Positions 23,983 to 33,986 of a DNA stretch of 64,000 nt are shown one piece after another. Position 1 is the first letter of the stretch. Each line of letters opens with the position of its first letter. This DNA is from Limnohabitans sp. MORI2. Lineage in GTDB: Bacteria > Pseudomonadota > Gammaproteobacteria > Burkholderiales > Burkholderiaceae_C. Under the pieces are notes generated by a model that was given only the letters and a program-made list of their open reading frames with translations, made no database searches and was not told the origin of the DNA. A program made the position numbers and the translations under genes. Location: NCBI RefSeq assembly GCF_027925025.1, contig NZ_AP027058.1, forward strand, positions 1,054,001-1,118,000, in the 5' to 3' direction.

Positions 23983-25452
23983 ATGAACTTCGAGCTCAAG
24001 ACCCTAGATTTACACGCTGCAGCCACGCATAAAACCGATGCGCTGATTATCTTGGTATCAGCCAAGGACAAGCCTAGCAAAAGCGTTTTGTCGCAACTTA
24101 TTGTCAATGCCCGCAAAAGTGGCGACCTGGATGACAGCCCAGCCAGGCTTCTGACGGTGTGGCAGCCTCAGGGCGTGAATGCCTCGCGCGTGGTGCTGGT
24201 GTCATCCGCTGACGGCTCTGCCGCTCAAGTTCGAAAAGCTGTCACCGCGGCAGTGAATGCTGTGAAGGCGGCTAAACCGGCGCATCTGACGGTGTGTCTG
24301 ACAGATGCAACAGACCAGCGTCTTCAGGCTGCTGCTCAAGCTGTAGCCGATGCGAGCTACGTGTACACCGCTACCAAACCCTCTGCCAAGGCCTCCACCC
24401 TCAAACGTGTGGTGTTGGCCTTGCCCACCGCCGAAAAAACCAAAGCAGCCAAAGCTGCCTTCGAATGGGCCAAGGCCCAAGTGGCCGGTGTGTCGCTGGC
24501 CAAAGAGTGGGGCAATCGCCCCGCCAACCACGCCACACCCACGCACTTGGCCAAGGTGGCGCAAGAGTTGGGCAAAAAGGCTGGCATCAAATGCCAAGTG
24601 TTGGGCCCCAAAGACATCGAGAAACTCGGCATGGGTTCCTTCGCCGCCGTGGCGCGTGGCTCGGTGGAGCCTTTGCGTTTCATCGTGTTGCAGTACACGG
24701 GCGCTGCGAAAACCGAAGCGCCCACCGTGTTGGTGGGCAAGGGCATCACGTTTGACACGGGCGGTATTTCGCTCAAGCCAGGCCCTGGCATGGATGAAAT
24801 GAAATTCGACATGTGTGGCGCTGCCAGCGTGTTGGGCACATTTGAGGCCTTGTCGCATTTGAAGCCTGCCATCAACGTGGTCGGCCTCATTCCTACTTGC
24901 GAAAACATGCCTGACGGTACGGCTTTGAAGCCAGGTGATGTCATCACCAGTATGAGCGGCCAAACCATTGAGGTGCTGAATACCGACGCTGAAGGCCGTT
25001 TGATTTTGTGCGACGCCTTGACCTACGCCGCGCGTTTCAAGCCCCGCGCTGTGATTGACATCGCCACGCTCACTGGCGCGTGCGTGATCTCGCTGGGGCA
25101 TATCCGCAGCGGTTTGTTCTCGCCTTCAGACGAGTTGGCCAATGCCTTGTTTGCCGCAGGCGAAGCCGCGCTCGACCCCTGCTGGCGCTTGCCCTTGGAC
25201 GAGGAGTACGCCGAAGGTCTTAAATCCAACTTTGCCGATGTAGCCAACGTGGCAGGGCGCGATGGCGGCTCCATCACCGCTGCAAAGTTCTTGCAGCGCT
25301 TTGCCAAAGACTACCCTTGGGCGCATTTGGACATCGCCGGTTCGGCTTGGAAGAGCGGTGCGGCCAAAGGCGCGACAGGTCGCCCCGTGGGCTTGTTGCT
25401 CCAGTACTTGTTGGCGGACCAGAATAAAACGACACGACGCGCCAAAGCCTGA
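23983..25452 (+). CDS. pepA: Leucyl aminopeptidase (M17)
   Basis: Cytoplasmic hexameric di-metal aminopeptidase, 489 aa. The C-terminal catalytic domain contains VGKGITFDTGG, the metal and substrate residues in KFDMCGAASVLG, and the M17 signature NTDAEGRL. The N-terminal domain is less conserved and Ala/Lys-rich. E. coli PepA also binds DNA in site-specific recombination; that cannot be judged here. Divergent from lptF and coupled to holC by a TGATG overlap at 25450-25454. Confidence 0.95.
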   Translation: MNFELKTLDLHAAATHKTDALIILVSAKDKPSKSVLSQLIVNARKSGDLDDSPARLLTVWQPQGVNASRVVLVSSADGSAAQVRKAVTAAVNAVKAAKPAHLTVCLTDATDQRLQAAAQAVADASYVYTATKPSAKASTLKRVVLALPTAEKTKAAKAAFEWAKAQVAGVSLAKEWGNRPANHATPTHLAKVAQELGKKAGIKCQVLGPKDIEKLGMGSFAAVARGSVEPLRFIVLQYTGAAKTEAPTVLVGKGITFDTGGISLKPGPGMDEMKFDMCGAASVLGTFEALSHLKPAINVVGLIPTCENMPDGTALKPGDVITSMSGQTIEVLNTDAEGRLILCDALTYAARFKPRAVIDIATLTGACVISLGHIRSGLFSPSDELANALFAAGEAALDPCWRLPLDEEYAEGLKSNFADVANVAGRDGGSITAAKFLQRFAKDYPWAHLDIAGSAWKSGAAKGATGRPVGLLLQYLLADQNKTTRRAKA

Positions 25453-25898
25453 TGACTGAGATTGCGTTCCACTTCAACGCGCCTGACAAATTGGCCTATG
25501 CCTGCCGCTTGTTGCGCAAGGCGGTTGCCAGTGGCGCGCGTGTGGTGGTGACTGGGCCTGCAACCTCTTTGCAATCTCTAGACACGTTGCTCTGGACGTT
25601 CGCGCCGCTGGAGTTCATCGCCCATTGCCGCGCGGGCAGTCCAGCAGAGCAGTTGATGGCATCGCCTATCGTGCTGGCTGCTCAAATTGATGGAGGCCCC
25701 GAGTTGCCGCATCATCAAGTGCTGTTGAACTTAGGTTCTGCTGTGCCCGCTGGCTTTGAACGATTTGAACGTACGATTGAAGTGGTCACACTGGACGACG
25801 ACGATCGCCAGCAAGCCCGAGCCCGTTGGAAACACTACGCTGATCGCGGGTATTCCATCACGCGTCATGATCTGAAGTTGAAGGACACTTCGGCCTGA
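25452..25898 (+). CDS. holC: DNA polymerase III chi subunit
   Basis: Chi links the clamp loader to single-strand binding protein. 148 aa; the start MTEIAFHFNAPDKLAYACRL and the middle LLWTF..EFIAHC, then PEL..HQVLLNLG, match HolC. Its ATG shares a base with the pepA stop; pepA-holC pairing is conserved across proteobacteria and supports the call. Confidence 0.9.
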   Translation: MTEIAFHFNAPDKLAYACRLLRKAVASGARVVVTGPATSLQSLDTLLWTFAPLEFIAHCRAGSPAEQLMASPIVLAAQIDGGPELPHHQVLLNLGSAVPAGFERFERTIEVVTLDDDDRQQARARWKHYADRGYSITRHDLKLKDTSA

Positions 25899-25930
25899 TT
25901 TTTCTGTTCTGCTTTTTCAGGAGTTTTTGC

Positions 25931-27073
25931 ATGCATTTTTCTCTCAAGTTGACCGCCGTTGCTACATTGGCCACCCTCAGTGGTTTGACCTTGGCACAAG
26001 AACAAGTGGTGAAAATTGGTCACGTTGGGCCTGTGAGCGGCGCCATCGCGCATCTGGGTAAAGACAACGAATACGGCGCTCGTTTGGCGGTTGAAGAAAT
26101 CAACGCCAAGGGCGTGAGCATCAATGGCAAAAAAATCAAATTCGAATTGGTGGCTGAAGACGATGCTGCCGATCCCAAGCAAGGGACAGCAGCGGCACAA
26201 AAACTGGTTGACGCCAAAGTCAGTGGTGTCATTGGACACTTGAATTCGGGCACTACGATTCCTGCATCCAAGATTTACAGCGATGCCGGCATCCCTCAAA
26301 TTTCACCATCATCGACCAATCCAAAGTACACACGACAAGGCTACAAAACTGCCTTCCGTGTGGTGGCAGACGATGTCCACTTAGGGGGTACCTTAGGTCG
26401 CTACGCGGTGAATGAACTCAAAGGCAAAACCATCGCCGTGATCGATGACCGCACGGCCTACGGTCAAGGTGTGGCGGAAGAGTTTGAAAAAGCGGTCAAG
26501 GCCGCTGGTGGCAACGTGGTGGCGCATGAATTCACCACCGACAAAGCCACCGACTTCATGCCTATTTTGACCACGCTCAAAGGCAAGAAACCCGACATCA
26601 TCTTCTTTGGCGGCATGGACGCTGTAGGTGGCCCCATGATGAAGCAAATGAAGTCACTGGGCATCAAAGCCAAGTTCATGGGGGGTGACGGTATTTGCAC
26701 CAATGAGATGATCAAGCTGGCGGGGGATGCCATGGCGGATGGTCAAGTGGTGTGCGCCGAAGCGGGCGGTGTTGATGGTGCTTTGAAAAAGGGCATGGAC
26801 GACTTCAGCGCTAAATTCAAAAAACGTTTCAACGACGATGTGAAGCTTTATTCTCCCTATGTGTATGACGCTGTTTACGTCATGGTCGACGCCATGCAAC
26901 GTGCCAAATCGACTGAGCCAGCCAAGTACTTGCCAGAGTTGGCCAAGACCAACGGCTTCAAAGGTGTGACAGGCACCATTTCGTTTGATGCCAAAGGCGA
27001 TATCAAAAACGGCGCCCTCACGCTGTACACCTTCAAAGCCGGTAAACGTGATCAAATTGCGGTGGTTCGATGA
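25931..27073 (+). CDS. Branched-chain amino acid ABC transporter substrate-binding protein
   Basis: Periplasmic type I binding protein of the LivJ/LivK/BraC family, 380 aa. A Sec signal peptide (cut after TLA) precedes the mature VVKIGHVGPVSG. Two lobes with the family markers GVIGHLNSG, PSSTNP and DDRTAYGQG are clear. No LivH, LivM, LivG or LivF gene is in the neighbourhood, so it must share a transporter encoded elsewhere. ATG 25931 has the ribosome site aggag. Transcription ends at a strong terminator 25 bases after the stop. Confidence 0.93.
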   Translation: MHFSLKLTAVATLATLSGLTLAQEQVVKIGHVGPVSGAIAHLGKDNEYGARLAVEEINAKGVSINGKKIKFELVAEDDAADPKQGTAAAQKLVDAKVSGVIGHLNSGTTIPASKIYSDAGIPQISPSSTNPKYTRQGYKTAFRVVADDVHLGGTLGRYAVNELKGKTIAVIDDRTAYGQGVAEEFEKAVKAAGGNVVAHEFTTDKATDFMPILTTLKGKKPDIIFFGGMDAVGGPMMKQMKSLGIKAKFMGGDGICTNEMIKLAGDAMADGQVVCAEAGGVDGALKKGMDDFSAKFKKRFNDDVKLYSPYVYDAVYVMVDAMQRAKSTEPAKYLPELAKTNGFKGVTGTISFDAKGDIKNGALTLYTFKAGKRDQIAVVR

Positions 27074-27096
27074 GTTTTTGATCGCTCTAGCCTTTG

Positions 27097-27128
27097 AAAA
27101 ACCACCTTCGGGTGGTTTTTTTATATTT
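27097..27128 (+). terminator. Intrinsic terminator after the branched-chain amino acid binding protein
   Basis: A perfect 10-bp stem (aaaaaccacc / ggtggttttt) with a ttcg tetraloop at 27107-27110, followed by further T residues. The A-rich left arm would let it work in both directions. Confidence 0.92.
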
Positions 27129-27263
27129 TTTTAATGATGGAAATCTATATAAATCAAAGAGTTATGTGTTTGTGTTCGATTTGACATTCATTTTTTTCAA
27201 AAATCTGTCCACCAGATAAAAGCCTGGTGCGTTGATTCCTGACTAAGTTCTCAGGAGCCTAAA

Positions 27264-27455
27264 TTGGATAAGTCAGTCGTTCATATCGAATCGCCAAATA
27301 TTGCTGTGGAGCAGCGCTTCAAAATTGTGTCCAACGAAAAAACGGGCATCAAAGCAACATTCGATCGTATTCGTGCTCAATTGGCTCAAGAGGCTGAGCA
27401 ACGCAGTCGCCCAGCTTCACGCATGTACTCAGGGTTGCGTGCAGTTAAGGCTTAA
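27264..27455 (+). CDS. Small protein of unknown function, 63 aa
   Basis: No family recognised. The frame opens with TTG 27264, preceded by the ribosome site caggag (27251-27256), and encodes a charged soluble peptide: VVHIESPNIAVEQRFKIV, then a helical Arg/Gln/Glu-rich middle (FDRIRAQLAQEAEQRSR) and a basic tail. It is isolated between two intrinsic terminators (27097-27128 and 27473-27497), so it has its own transcript. A perfect TTGACA at 27181-27186 might be a -35 box, but no good -10 is placed 16-18 bases from it. A regulator or nucleoid-associated peptide is possible; nothing in the sequence proves it. Confidence 0.6.
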   Translation: MDKSVVHIESPNIAVEQRFKIVSNEKTGIKATFDRIRAQLAQEAEQRSRPASRMYSGLRAVKA

Positions 27456-27472
27456 TCAGGCACTACTTTTTC

Positions 27473-27497
27473 AAGGCGTCCAAACGGACGCCTTTTT
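27473..27497 (+). terminator. Intrinsic terminator after the 63-aa small protein gene
   Basis: Stem aaggcgtcc / ggacgcctt with loop aaac, followed by a run of five T. It starts 17 bases after the stop codon at 27455 and separates the small gene from mreB. Confidence 0.88.
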
Positions 27498-27587
27498 ATT
27501 TGAAATCTTATGGGTTATTTTTAGGGCTTAATTTCAAAATAAATACGCCCTCAGGTGTATGGACCAATTTTGTTGAATTATTGATAA

Positions 27588-28663
<1,076 letters not shown>

Positions 28664-28664
<1 letters not shown>

Positions 28665-29290
28665 TGCCCCAAGCTTTTAGGCTGCGTCGGCCTTTCGTAT
28701 GGATGGGGGGCGTGGCACTTGTCATTGGGCAGGTGTTTGCTCAGCCTGCTTTCGCAGCGCGTCAGACTTTGGATGTGTCGGGGGAGGCTTCTCGCATGGC
28801 TTTCAAGCCTACCAAGAAGAACAAAAAGGAACCCAGCTGCCAGCTCACGCTGATGCATGTTTACACCAGCAAGTTCAATAAAAAATACACCCAATTCGCA
28901 TTCACCGGCTCGGTGGTGGCCAAGCGTGAACGAGGCAAGCCCATGCTGTTGTCGGTGATTGGTCAAAACCATCAACTCAGCACGAGCGGGAAAGACATCA
29001 AACCTTTTGCCATTCCACGTATTGAGCTCGGTGTAGAGGATGTCAGCGTGCGCCGCTTTGCTGGGCACAAGATCAGCTGCAAGAAGAACAGCGTGTGTGC
29101 CGAATATCAAGACACCAAAAAGCATGAGCTGCAAACTTGGGTAACTGATCACGGGAGAAATCTCAGTCTTCTATTTCCTTTGCTGAGTAAGCAGCCTGCG
29201 GTGGTGATTGATTTGTCTAAATTCCCGCCTGTCGGTCAGAGTACAGAAACGCCGATGGCACAGTTCAAGGCTTGTGTTGCAGCGCTATGA
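28664..29290 (+). CDS. Exported protein of unknown function coupled to MreB
   Basis: 208 aa starting at ATG 28664, which shares one base with the mreB stop. An N-terminal signal peptide (LRRPFVWMGG..VFAQPAFA) predicts export to the periplasm. The mature part is basic, with KPTKKNKKEPSCQL early on and two cysteines close together (SCKKNSVCAEY) that could form a disulfide. A predicted beta-rich pattern (TQFAFTGSVVAKRERGKPML) follows. No domain recognised. Coupling to an actin homologue that acts at the other face of the membrane suggests a periplasmic wall-related or cell-shape role, but this is inference only. Upstream codons from 28592 overlap mreB and are excluded. Confidence 0.75.
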
Positions 29291-29297
29291 TGGTGGT

Positions 29298-29726
29298 GTG
29301 AAAACTCCCTTAGTTTGTCGTTGCTTTGGCGTTTGGCTGAAATATTCACTCACGGTGCTGTTGGCCTTGGGGCCGTTTTTGCATGCGCATTACGGGGCAT
29401 CACATATTTCGGGGCTGCACATGGACGGCATGGATGTGGCGCATGTCATGCATACGCATGATTTGTCTGAAGTGACGTTCCAAAACGATGCAGACGACGA
29501 GTCTGCTGCTGTCGGCGTGGTGACGTCTTATCCTCGAGAAGTGCAATTGGATGTGAGCGATGTCGAGTGGATCAGCATTGCTACCGCTTGGTTGTTGTTC
29601 ATTGCTGGCGCTCTCACCTCAGTCATACCCTCGCACCTGCGCGCTTCATTCAAGCGTGTCGTGCGACATCTCTACGCGCTCGGATCGCGGCCTCCCACAC
29701 TTGCTCCCCCTGTTTTGATGGCTTGA
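29298..29726 (+). CDS. His/Met-rich exported or membrane protein at the head of the RND efflux operon
   Basis: 142 aa from GTG 29298 (VKTPLVCRCF). A hydrophobic N-terminal segment (LKYSLTVLLALGPFLHA) is followed by a metal-binding-looking stretch HYGASHISGLHMDGMDVAHVMHTHD with six His and three Met within about 25 residues, an acidic middle (NDADDESA), and a second hydrophobic segment (ISIATAWLLFIAGALTSV) before a basic C-terminus. The stretch would face the periplasm. I know no named family, but short proteins like this often precede copper or nickel/cobalt RND pumps; it may sense or deliver metal. The gene begins 7 bases after the previous stop. Confidence 0.65.
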   Translation: MKTPLVCRCFGVWLKYSLTVLLALGPFLHAHYGASHISGLHMDGMDVAHVMHTHDLSEVTFQNDADDESAAVGVVTSYPREVQLDVSDVEWISIATAWLLFIAGALTSVIPSHLRASFKRVVRHLYALGSRPPTLAPPVLMA

Positions 29727-29784
29727 TGTCACGTTGCCTTGCTTCGTTGCGAGGCCGTTTTCATTCCATCTGTGGGAGTCCGTT

Positions 29785-30879
29785 GTGATTCAAATTCCTC
29801 GTTTTATTTTTTTTGTCTTCGCTTGTGCTTGGGCCAGTCCGAGCGCATGGGCGCAAACAGCGACATCGGTCGCCTTGCCGCTGAGTAGCAAACAACAAAC
29901 GGCGTTGGGCGTGCAAGTCGCGCCTCTACAGGCAGCCAATGCGGGGGCTGTGTTGGTCACCGCCTCGGTCGTGGCCCCGCCCGGCAAAGAGGTGGCCGTA
30001 TCTGCACCGTACCCGGGCCAAGTGTCACGTTGGTTGGTGGGCGTCGGCGACACGGTGAAAGCCGGTACACCCTTGGTGCAGTTCACCAGCCCCATGCTGG
30101 GGGACGCGCGGCGTCAATTGAATGAAGCCGCACTCGACTACAAAAACGCCAGCGCCGCAGCCCAACGCGACCAAGCCATGTTTGACGAGGGCATCATCCC
30201 AGCCGTACGCTTGCAGCTCAGTCGTGCCAAGCAAGAAGCCGCACAAGCGCAGCTGCATTCGCGCGAAGCCGAGTTGTCGGCTGCCGGTGTGCGCTTTGAC
30301 GCCAACACCAGCTACGCCACCGGCACCTTGAAAGCGCCGATTGCCGGTGTGGTGGTGGACACAGCAGGTACTGTGGGCCAGCGTGTGGAGGCGGGCAGTG
30401 TGTTGGTCAAAGTGGCTGACAGCAGCCAGCTGCAGTTGGACATGCAGCTCTCCAACGAGAAAGCCTCGCTCATGCAAGCGGGTGATGAAATTTCAATTCC
30501 AGCGCGCAACGCCAAAGCCAAGCTCTTGGGCGTGACCCGCTCGGTCGATGCGGCCCAATCTGCCCGTGCCCGCGCCAGTGTGACGCAACGCGGCAGCTTG
30601 CAAGCGGGCGAGCTCGTCTCGGTCACGGTGCATCCCAAGGGCAAAGGTGCGACGGCCAAGCCCGATACGCAGTGGCTGGTGCCCGCACGTGCACTCACCC
30701 AATGGCGCGGCAAGCCGTGGCTGTTTGTCACCACTGAGCAAGGCTTTGAGGCCGTGCCCGTGAACGTGCTGTCCTCGTCGGACGACACGGCGTTTGTCGA
30801 AGCCGCCTTGACGCCTCAACGCAAAGTGGCGGTGTCGGGCATTGCGGCTTTGCGCGGTTTGCTGCAAAAGGACGAGTGA
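29785..30879 (+). CDS. RND efflux periplasmic adaptor (CusB/CzcB family)
   Basis: Membrane fusion protein that links the inner-membrane pump to the outer-membrane channel, 364 aa from GTG 29785 (ribosome site gggag at 29774-29778). It has a signal peptide ending SAWA, a split lipoyl/barrel-sandwich region (VSAPYPGQVSRWLVGVGDTVKAG and LKAPIAGVVVDTAGTVGQRVEAG described in parts), an alpha-hairpin between them, and a beta-barrel domain. It lacks the N-terminal Met-rich copper site of E. coli CusB. Its stop overlaps the pump start (TGATG). Heavy metal efflux is inferred from the pump family. Confidence 0.88.
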   Translation: MIQIPRFIFFVFACAWASPSAWAQTATSVALPLSSKQQTALGVQVAPLQAANAGAVLVTASVVAPPGKEVAVSAPYPGQVSRWLVGVGDTVKAGTPLVQFTSPMLGDARRQLNEAALDYKNASAAAQRDQAMFDEGIIPAVRLQLSRAKQEAAQAQLHSREAELSAAGVRFDANTSYATGTLKAPIAGVVVDTAGTVGQRVEAGSVLVKVADSSQLQLDMQLSNEKASLMQAGDEISIPARNAKAKLLGVTRSVDAAQSARARASVTQRGSLQAGELVSVTVHPKGKGATAKPDTQWLVPARALTQWRGKPWLFVTTEQGFEAVPVNVLSSSDDTAFVEAALTPQRKVAVSGIAALRGLLQKDE

Positions 30880-33800
30880 TGTTTGATTACCTCATTCGTC
30901 TGAGCCTGCGATTTCGTGGTCTCACGCTGGGTTGTGCGCTGCTGCTGGCGCTGGCTGGCGTGTATGCGTGGTTCCACTTGCCGATTGACGCGTTCCCCGA
31001 TATCTCGCCCACGCAAGCCAAGGTCATTCTCAAAATTCCTGGCATGACACCCGAAGAGGTGGAGCAGCGGGTTGTCAAGCCCATTGAGCAAGAAATGCTC
31101 AGCATCCCCAACAAACGCATCGTTCGTTCCATCTCTAAATACGGCATTGCCGACATCACGATTGACTTTGACGAAGGCGTTGACATTTACTGGGCACGCC
31201 AACAAGTGTCCGAGCGCTTGAATGGTGTGATGCGCGACTTGCCCGCCAGTGTGAGCGGCGGCTTGGCCCCCATCAGCACGCCGCTGAGCGAGGTCTACAT
31301 GTTCACCGTCGAAGGTGCGGACTACAGCTTGGCCGAGCGTCGCCGTGCACTCGATTGGGTGATTCGTCCCGAGTTGCGCATCATCGCCGGTGTGGCCGAA
31401 GTCAACTCGCTCGGCGGCGAGGTCCAAAGTTTTGAGGTGATTCCGCACAGCGCCAAGATGGCTACCTTGGGCGTGCGCTTGAGCGATCTGCGCGAAGCCT
31501 TGCAAAGTAACAACAGCAACGATGGTGCAGGTCGCATTACTGCCGGCGAAGAGGCCTTGGTCGTGCGCGTTGAGGGCGCAGTGAAAACGCTAGACGATCT
31601 GCGAGCCCTGCGTCTTCCAATCAGCCAACAGCGCAAGGTTCAGTTGGATGATGTGGCCACGGTCACCCTAGGTGCACTCACGCGGTATGGCGCAGTGACC
31701 CACGATGGACAAGGCGAAGCTGTAGAAGGGCTGGTGCTGGGTATGCGAGGGGTGAATGCGCGGGAGTTGGTCACGGCCGTGGATGCCAAGCTTACCGAGC
31801 TCGCTCCACGATTACCCAAAGGTATGACAGTTCATACTTTCTACAACCGAGGCGAATTGGTGGAGCGTGCGGCCAACACCGTGATTCGCGCACTCATCGA
31901 AGCCTCAGTCTTGGTGTGTATCACCTTGTATGTATTTTTAGGCGGCATGCGTGCAGCATTGGTGGTGGCAGTGGCCTTGCCGTTGTCCTTGCTCTCGACG
32001 TTTTTGCTCATGCGTGCGTTTGGTTTGACCGCTAACCTGATGAGCTTGGGAGGGCTGGCGATTGCGCTGGGCATGTTGGTCGATGCAGCGGTGGTGGTGG
32101 TCGAGAACATCGAGGCCGCGTTCGCTACGCACACGGGCAAACACGGTTTGAGCAAAACAGAAATCTTATTGCGTGCGGTAGAGCAAGTGGTCAAGCCGGT
32201 GACTTCGGGCGTGCTCATCATTGGCGTGGTGTTCTTGCCTTTGCTCACCCTCGAAGGTTTGGAGGGAAAGTTGTTTGTACCAGTGGCACTCACCATCGTC
32301 ATGGCGTTGTCGTCCTCGCTGCTCATGGCATTCACGGTGATTCCCGCCTTGGCCTCTTGGCTGTTGCAGGAAGAGGGCACACATGAGCCGCCTGTGGTGC
32401 AAAAACTTCACGCGCTATACGTGCGCTGGCGTGACCGTGTGTGGGCCCAAGCTCAGTGGTTGTATCGTGTGTCACTCGGCTCATTGGTGGTCGCGGTGGT
32501 GCTGTACACCCTGGTGGGCAAAACCTTCATGCCCACATTGGACGAGGGCGATGTGTTGGTGCAATTGCAGAAGATCCCATCCATCTCACTGGCGTCCTCG
32601 CTGGAAATGGACACCCGTGTGCAGCAAGCCATTTTGGACAATGTGCCAGAGGTTAAATCTATCGTAGCGCGCACAGGCTCTGATGAATTAGGCTTGGACC
32701 CCATGGGCTTGAACGAGACCGATACCTTCTTAGTTCTGCAACCCAAAAACACGTGGCGCGGCAACAAGGACGATGTCATCCGCCATTTACGTGAAGTGTT
32801 AGACGGATTTCCTGGTTTGGTCTACGGCTTCACACAACCGATTGAAATGCGCGTGTCTGAAATGCTCACAGGTGCTCGCGGTGATGTGATTGTGAAAGTG
32901 TTTGGCAGCAACCTTGAGCACATCAACACCGCTGCACGGCAAATCGCCGAAGCCGTTCGCAAGGTCGAAGGGGCCGCTGAGGTGATTGCGCCCAAAGCCG
33001 AAGGCTTGCAATACGTGACCGTGAGTTTGAACCGCACGGCCTTGGGTCAAGCGGGCTTCAGTGTGGAGAGTTTCCAGCAAGCCTTGAAAAATCAAATTGA
33101 GGGCGAGACGTTGGGTGTTGTGCTGCAAGACGGGGTGCGTGTGCCCTTGGTCATCAAAGGCCAAGAGGCGGCGCGGCAAAGTGTGGAGACATTTAAAAAC
33201 ATCGCGATGCATGCGCCGGATGGTCGCAACTGGTTGGTCAGCTCGCTGGCGGAGGTGCGCTTGATGGATGGTCCCATTCGCGTCGACCACGAACAAAGCC
33301 AGCGTTTTGCCAGCGTGCAGGTGTCGGTCGATGGCCGCGATCTCACGGGCTATGTGGCTGACGCCCAAAAAGCCGTGGCTGCTTTGCAGTTGCCTGAGGG
33401 CGTGCACTTGGTATGGGGCGGTCAGTTTGAAAACCAACAGCGCGCAGCTGCGCGTTTGGGGTTGGTCATTCCGGCGGCCATGGCCTTGATCTTCACCATC
33501 TTGGTGTTTACCTTTGGCTCCGCCGTGCAAGCGGTCATTGTGTTTCTCAACATCCCGTTTGCCTTGGTCGGCGGGGTGGTGGCCTTGGCGGTGTCGGGCG
33601 AATATTTGTCGGTGCCTGCCTCGGTGGGCTTCATTGCTTTGCTGGGCATTGCGGTGCTCAACGGGGTGGTGATGGTCACGCACTTCAACGAGCGTTTGAT
33701 GGACGGTGAGCCGATGAGCCAAGTGGTGCGTTTGGGCACCGAGCGTCGACTGCGACCCGTGTTGATGACCGCCATCATCACCGCGCTGGGCATGATTCCG

Positions 33801-33986
33801 CTGCTGTTTGCCACGGGGCCTGGCTCTGAAATTCAGCGCCCCTTGGCCATTGTGGTGACGGGTGGTTTGGTGAGTTCGACCTTGCTCACGCTCTTGCTGT
33901 TGCCCAAGTTGTTTGAACGCTTTGGCGAGCTCACGGCCATCCCGTGGCCTGTGTTTGTGCAACGTCATTTAGGGAGAAAGCCATGA
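30879..33986 (+). CDS. RND heavy-metal efflux pump (CusA/CzcA family)
   Basis: Proton-driven inner-membrane transporter, 1035 aa with the family's 12 helices and two large periplasmic loops. Markers: FPDISPTQAKV near the start, the proton-relay helix IALGMLVDAAVVVVENIE with one Asp, and EGDVLVQLQKIPS after TM7. The helix-4 motif lacks the second charged residue typical of the Czc type, so it does not cleanly assign Zn/Co/Ni versus Cu/Ag. It overlaps the adaptor start and the TolC-like gene (ATGA at 33983-33986), giving a tight B-A-C operon. Specificity could be guessed only from the His/Met-rich upstream protein (possibly copper). Confidence 0.93.
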   Translation: MFDYLIRLSLRFRGLTLGCALLLALAGVYAWFHLPIDAFPDISPTQAKVILKIPGMTPEEVEQRVVKPIEQEMLSIPNKRIVRSISKYGIADITIDFDEGVDIYWARQQVSERLNGVMRDLPASVSGGLAPISTPLSEVYMFTVEGADYSLAERRRALDWVIRPELRIIAGVAEVNSLGGEVQSFEVIPHSAKMATLGVRLSDLREALQSNNSNDGAGRITAGEEALVVRVEGAVKTLDDLRALRLPISQQRKVQLDDVATVTLGALTRYGAVTHDGQGEAVEGLVLGMRGVNARELVTAVDAKLTELAPRLPKGMTVHTFYNRGELVERAANTVIRALIEASVLVCITLYVFLGGMRAALVVAVALPLSLLSTFLLMRAFGLTANLMSLGGLAIALGMLVDAAVVVVENIEAAFATHTGKHGLSKTEILLRAVEQVVKPVTSGVLIIGVVFLPLLTLEGLEGKLFVPVALTIVMALSSSLLMAFTVIPALASWLLQEEGTHEPPVVQKLHALYVRWRDRVWAQAQWLYRVSLGSLVVAVVLYTLVGKTFMPTLDEGDVLVQLQKIPSISLASSLEMDTRVQQAILDNVPEVKSIVARTGSDELGLDPMGLNETDTFLVLQPKNTWRGNKDDVIRHLREVLDGFPGLVYGFTQPIEMRVSEMLTGARGDVIVKVFGSNLEHINTAARQIAEAVRKVEGAAEVIAPKAEGLQYVTVSLNRTALGQAGFSVESFQQALKNQIEGETLGVVLQDGVRVPLVIKGQEAARQSVETFKNIAMHAPDGRNWLVSSLAEVRLMDGPIRVDHEQSQRFASVQVSVDGRDLTGYVADAQKAVAALQLPEGVHLVWGGQFENQQRAAARLGLVIPAAMALIFTILVFTFGSAVQAVIVFLNIPFALVGGVVALAVSGEYLSVPASVGFIALLGIAVLNGVVMVTHFNERLMDGEPMSQVVRLGTERRLRPVLMTAIITALGMIPLLFATGPGSEIQRPLAIVVTGGLVSSTLLTLLLLPKLFERFGELTAIPWPVFVQRHLGRKP

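Noticed and set aside
27181..27186. Perfect TTGACA as -35 box for the 63-aa gene
   Set aside because: No acceptable -10 at 16-18 bases; kept only as a remark.
32799..33968. 389-codon minus-strand frame opposite the RND pump
   Set aside because: Codon-structure shadow of the pump gene; His/Gln/Arg-rich.
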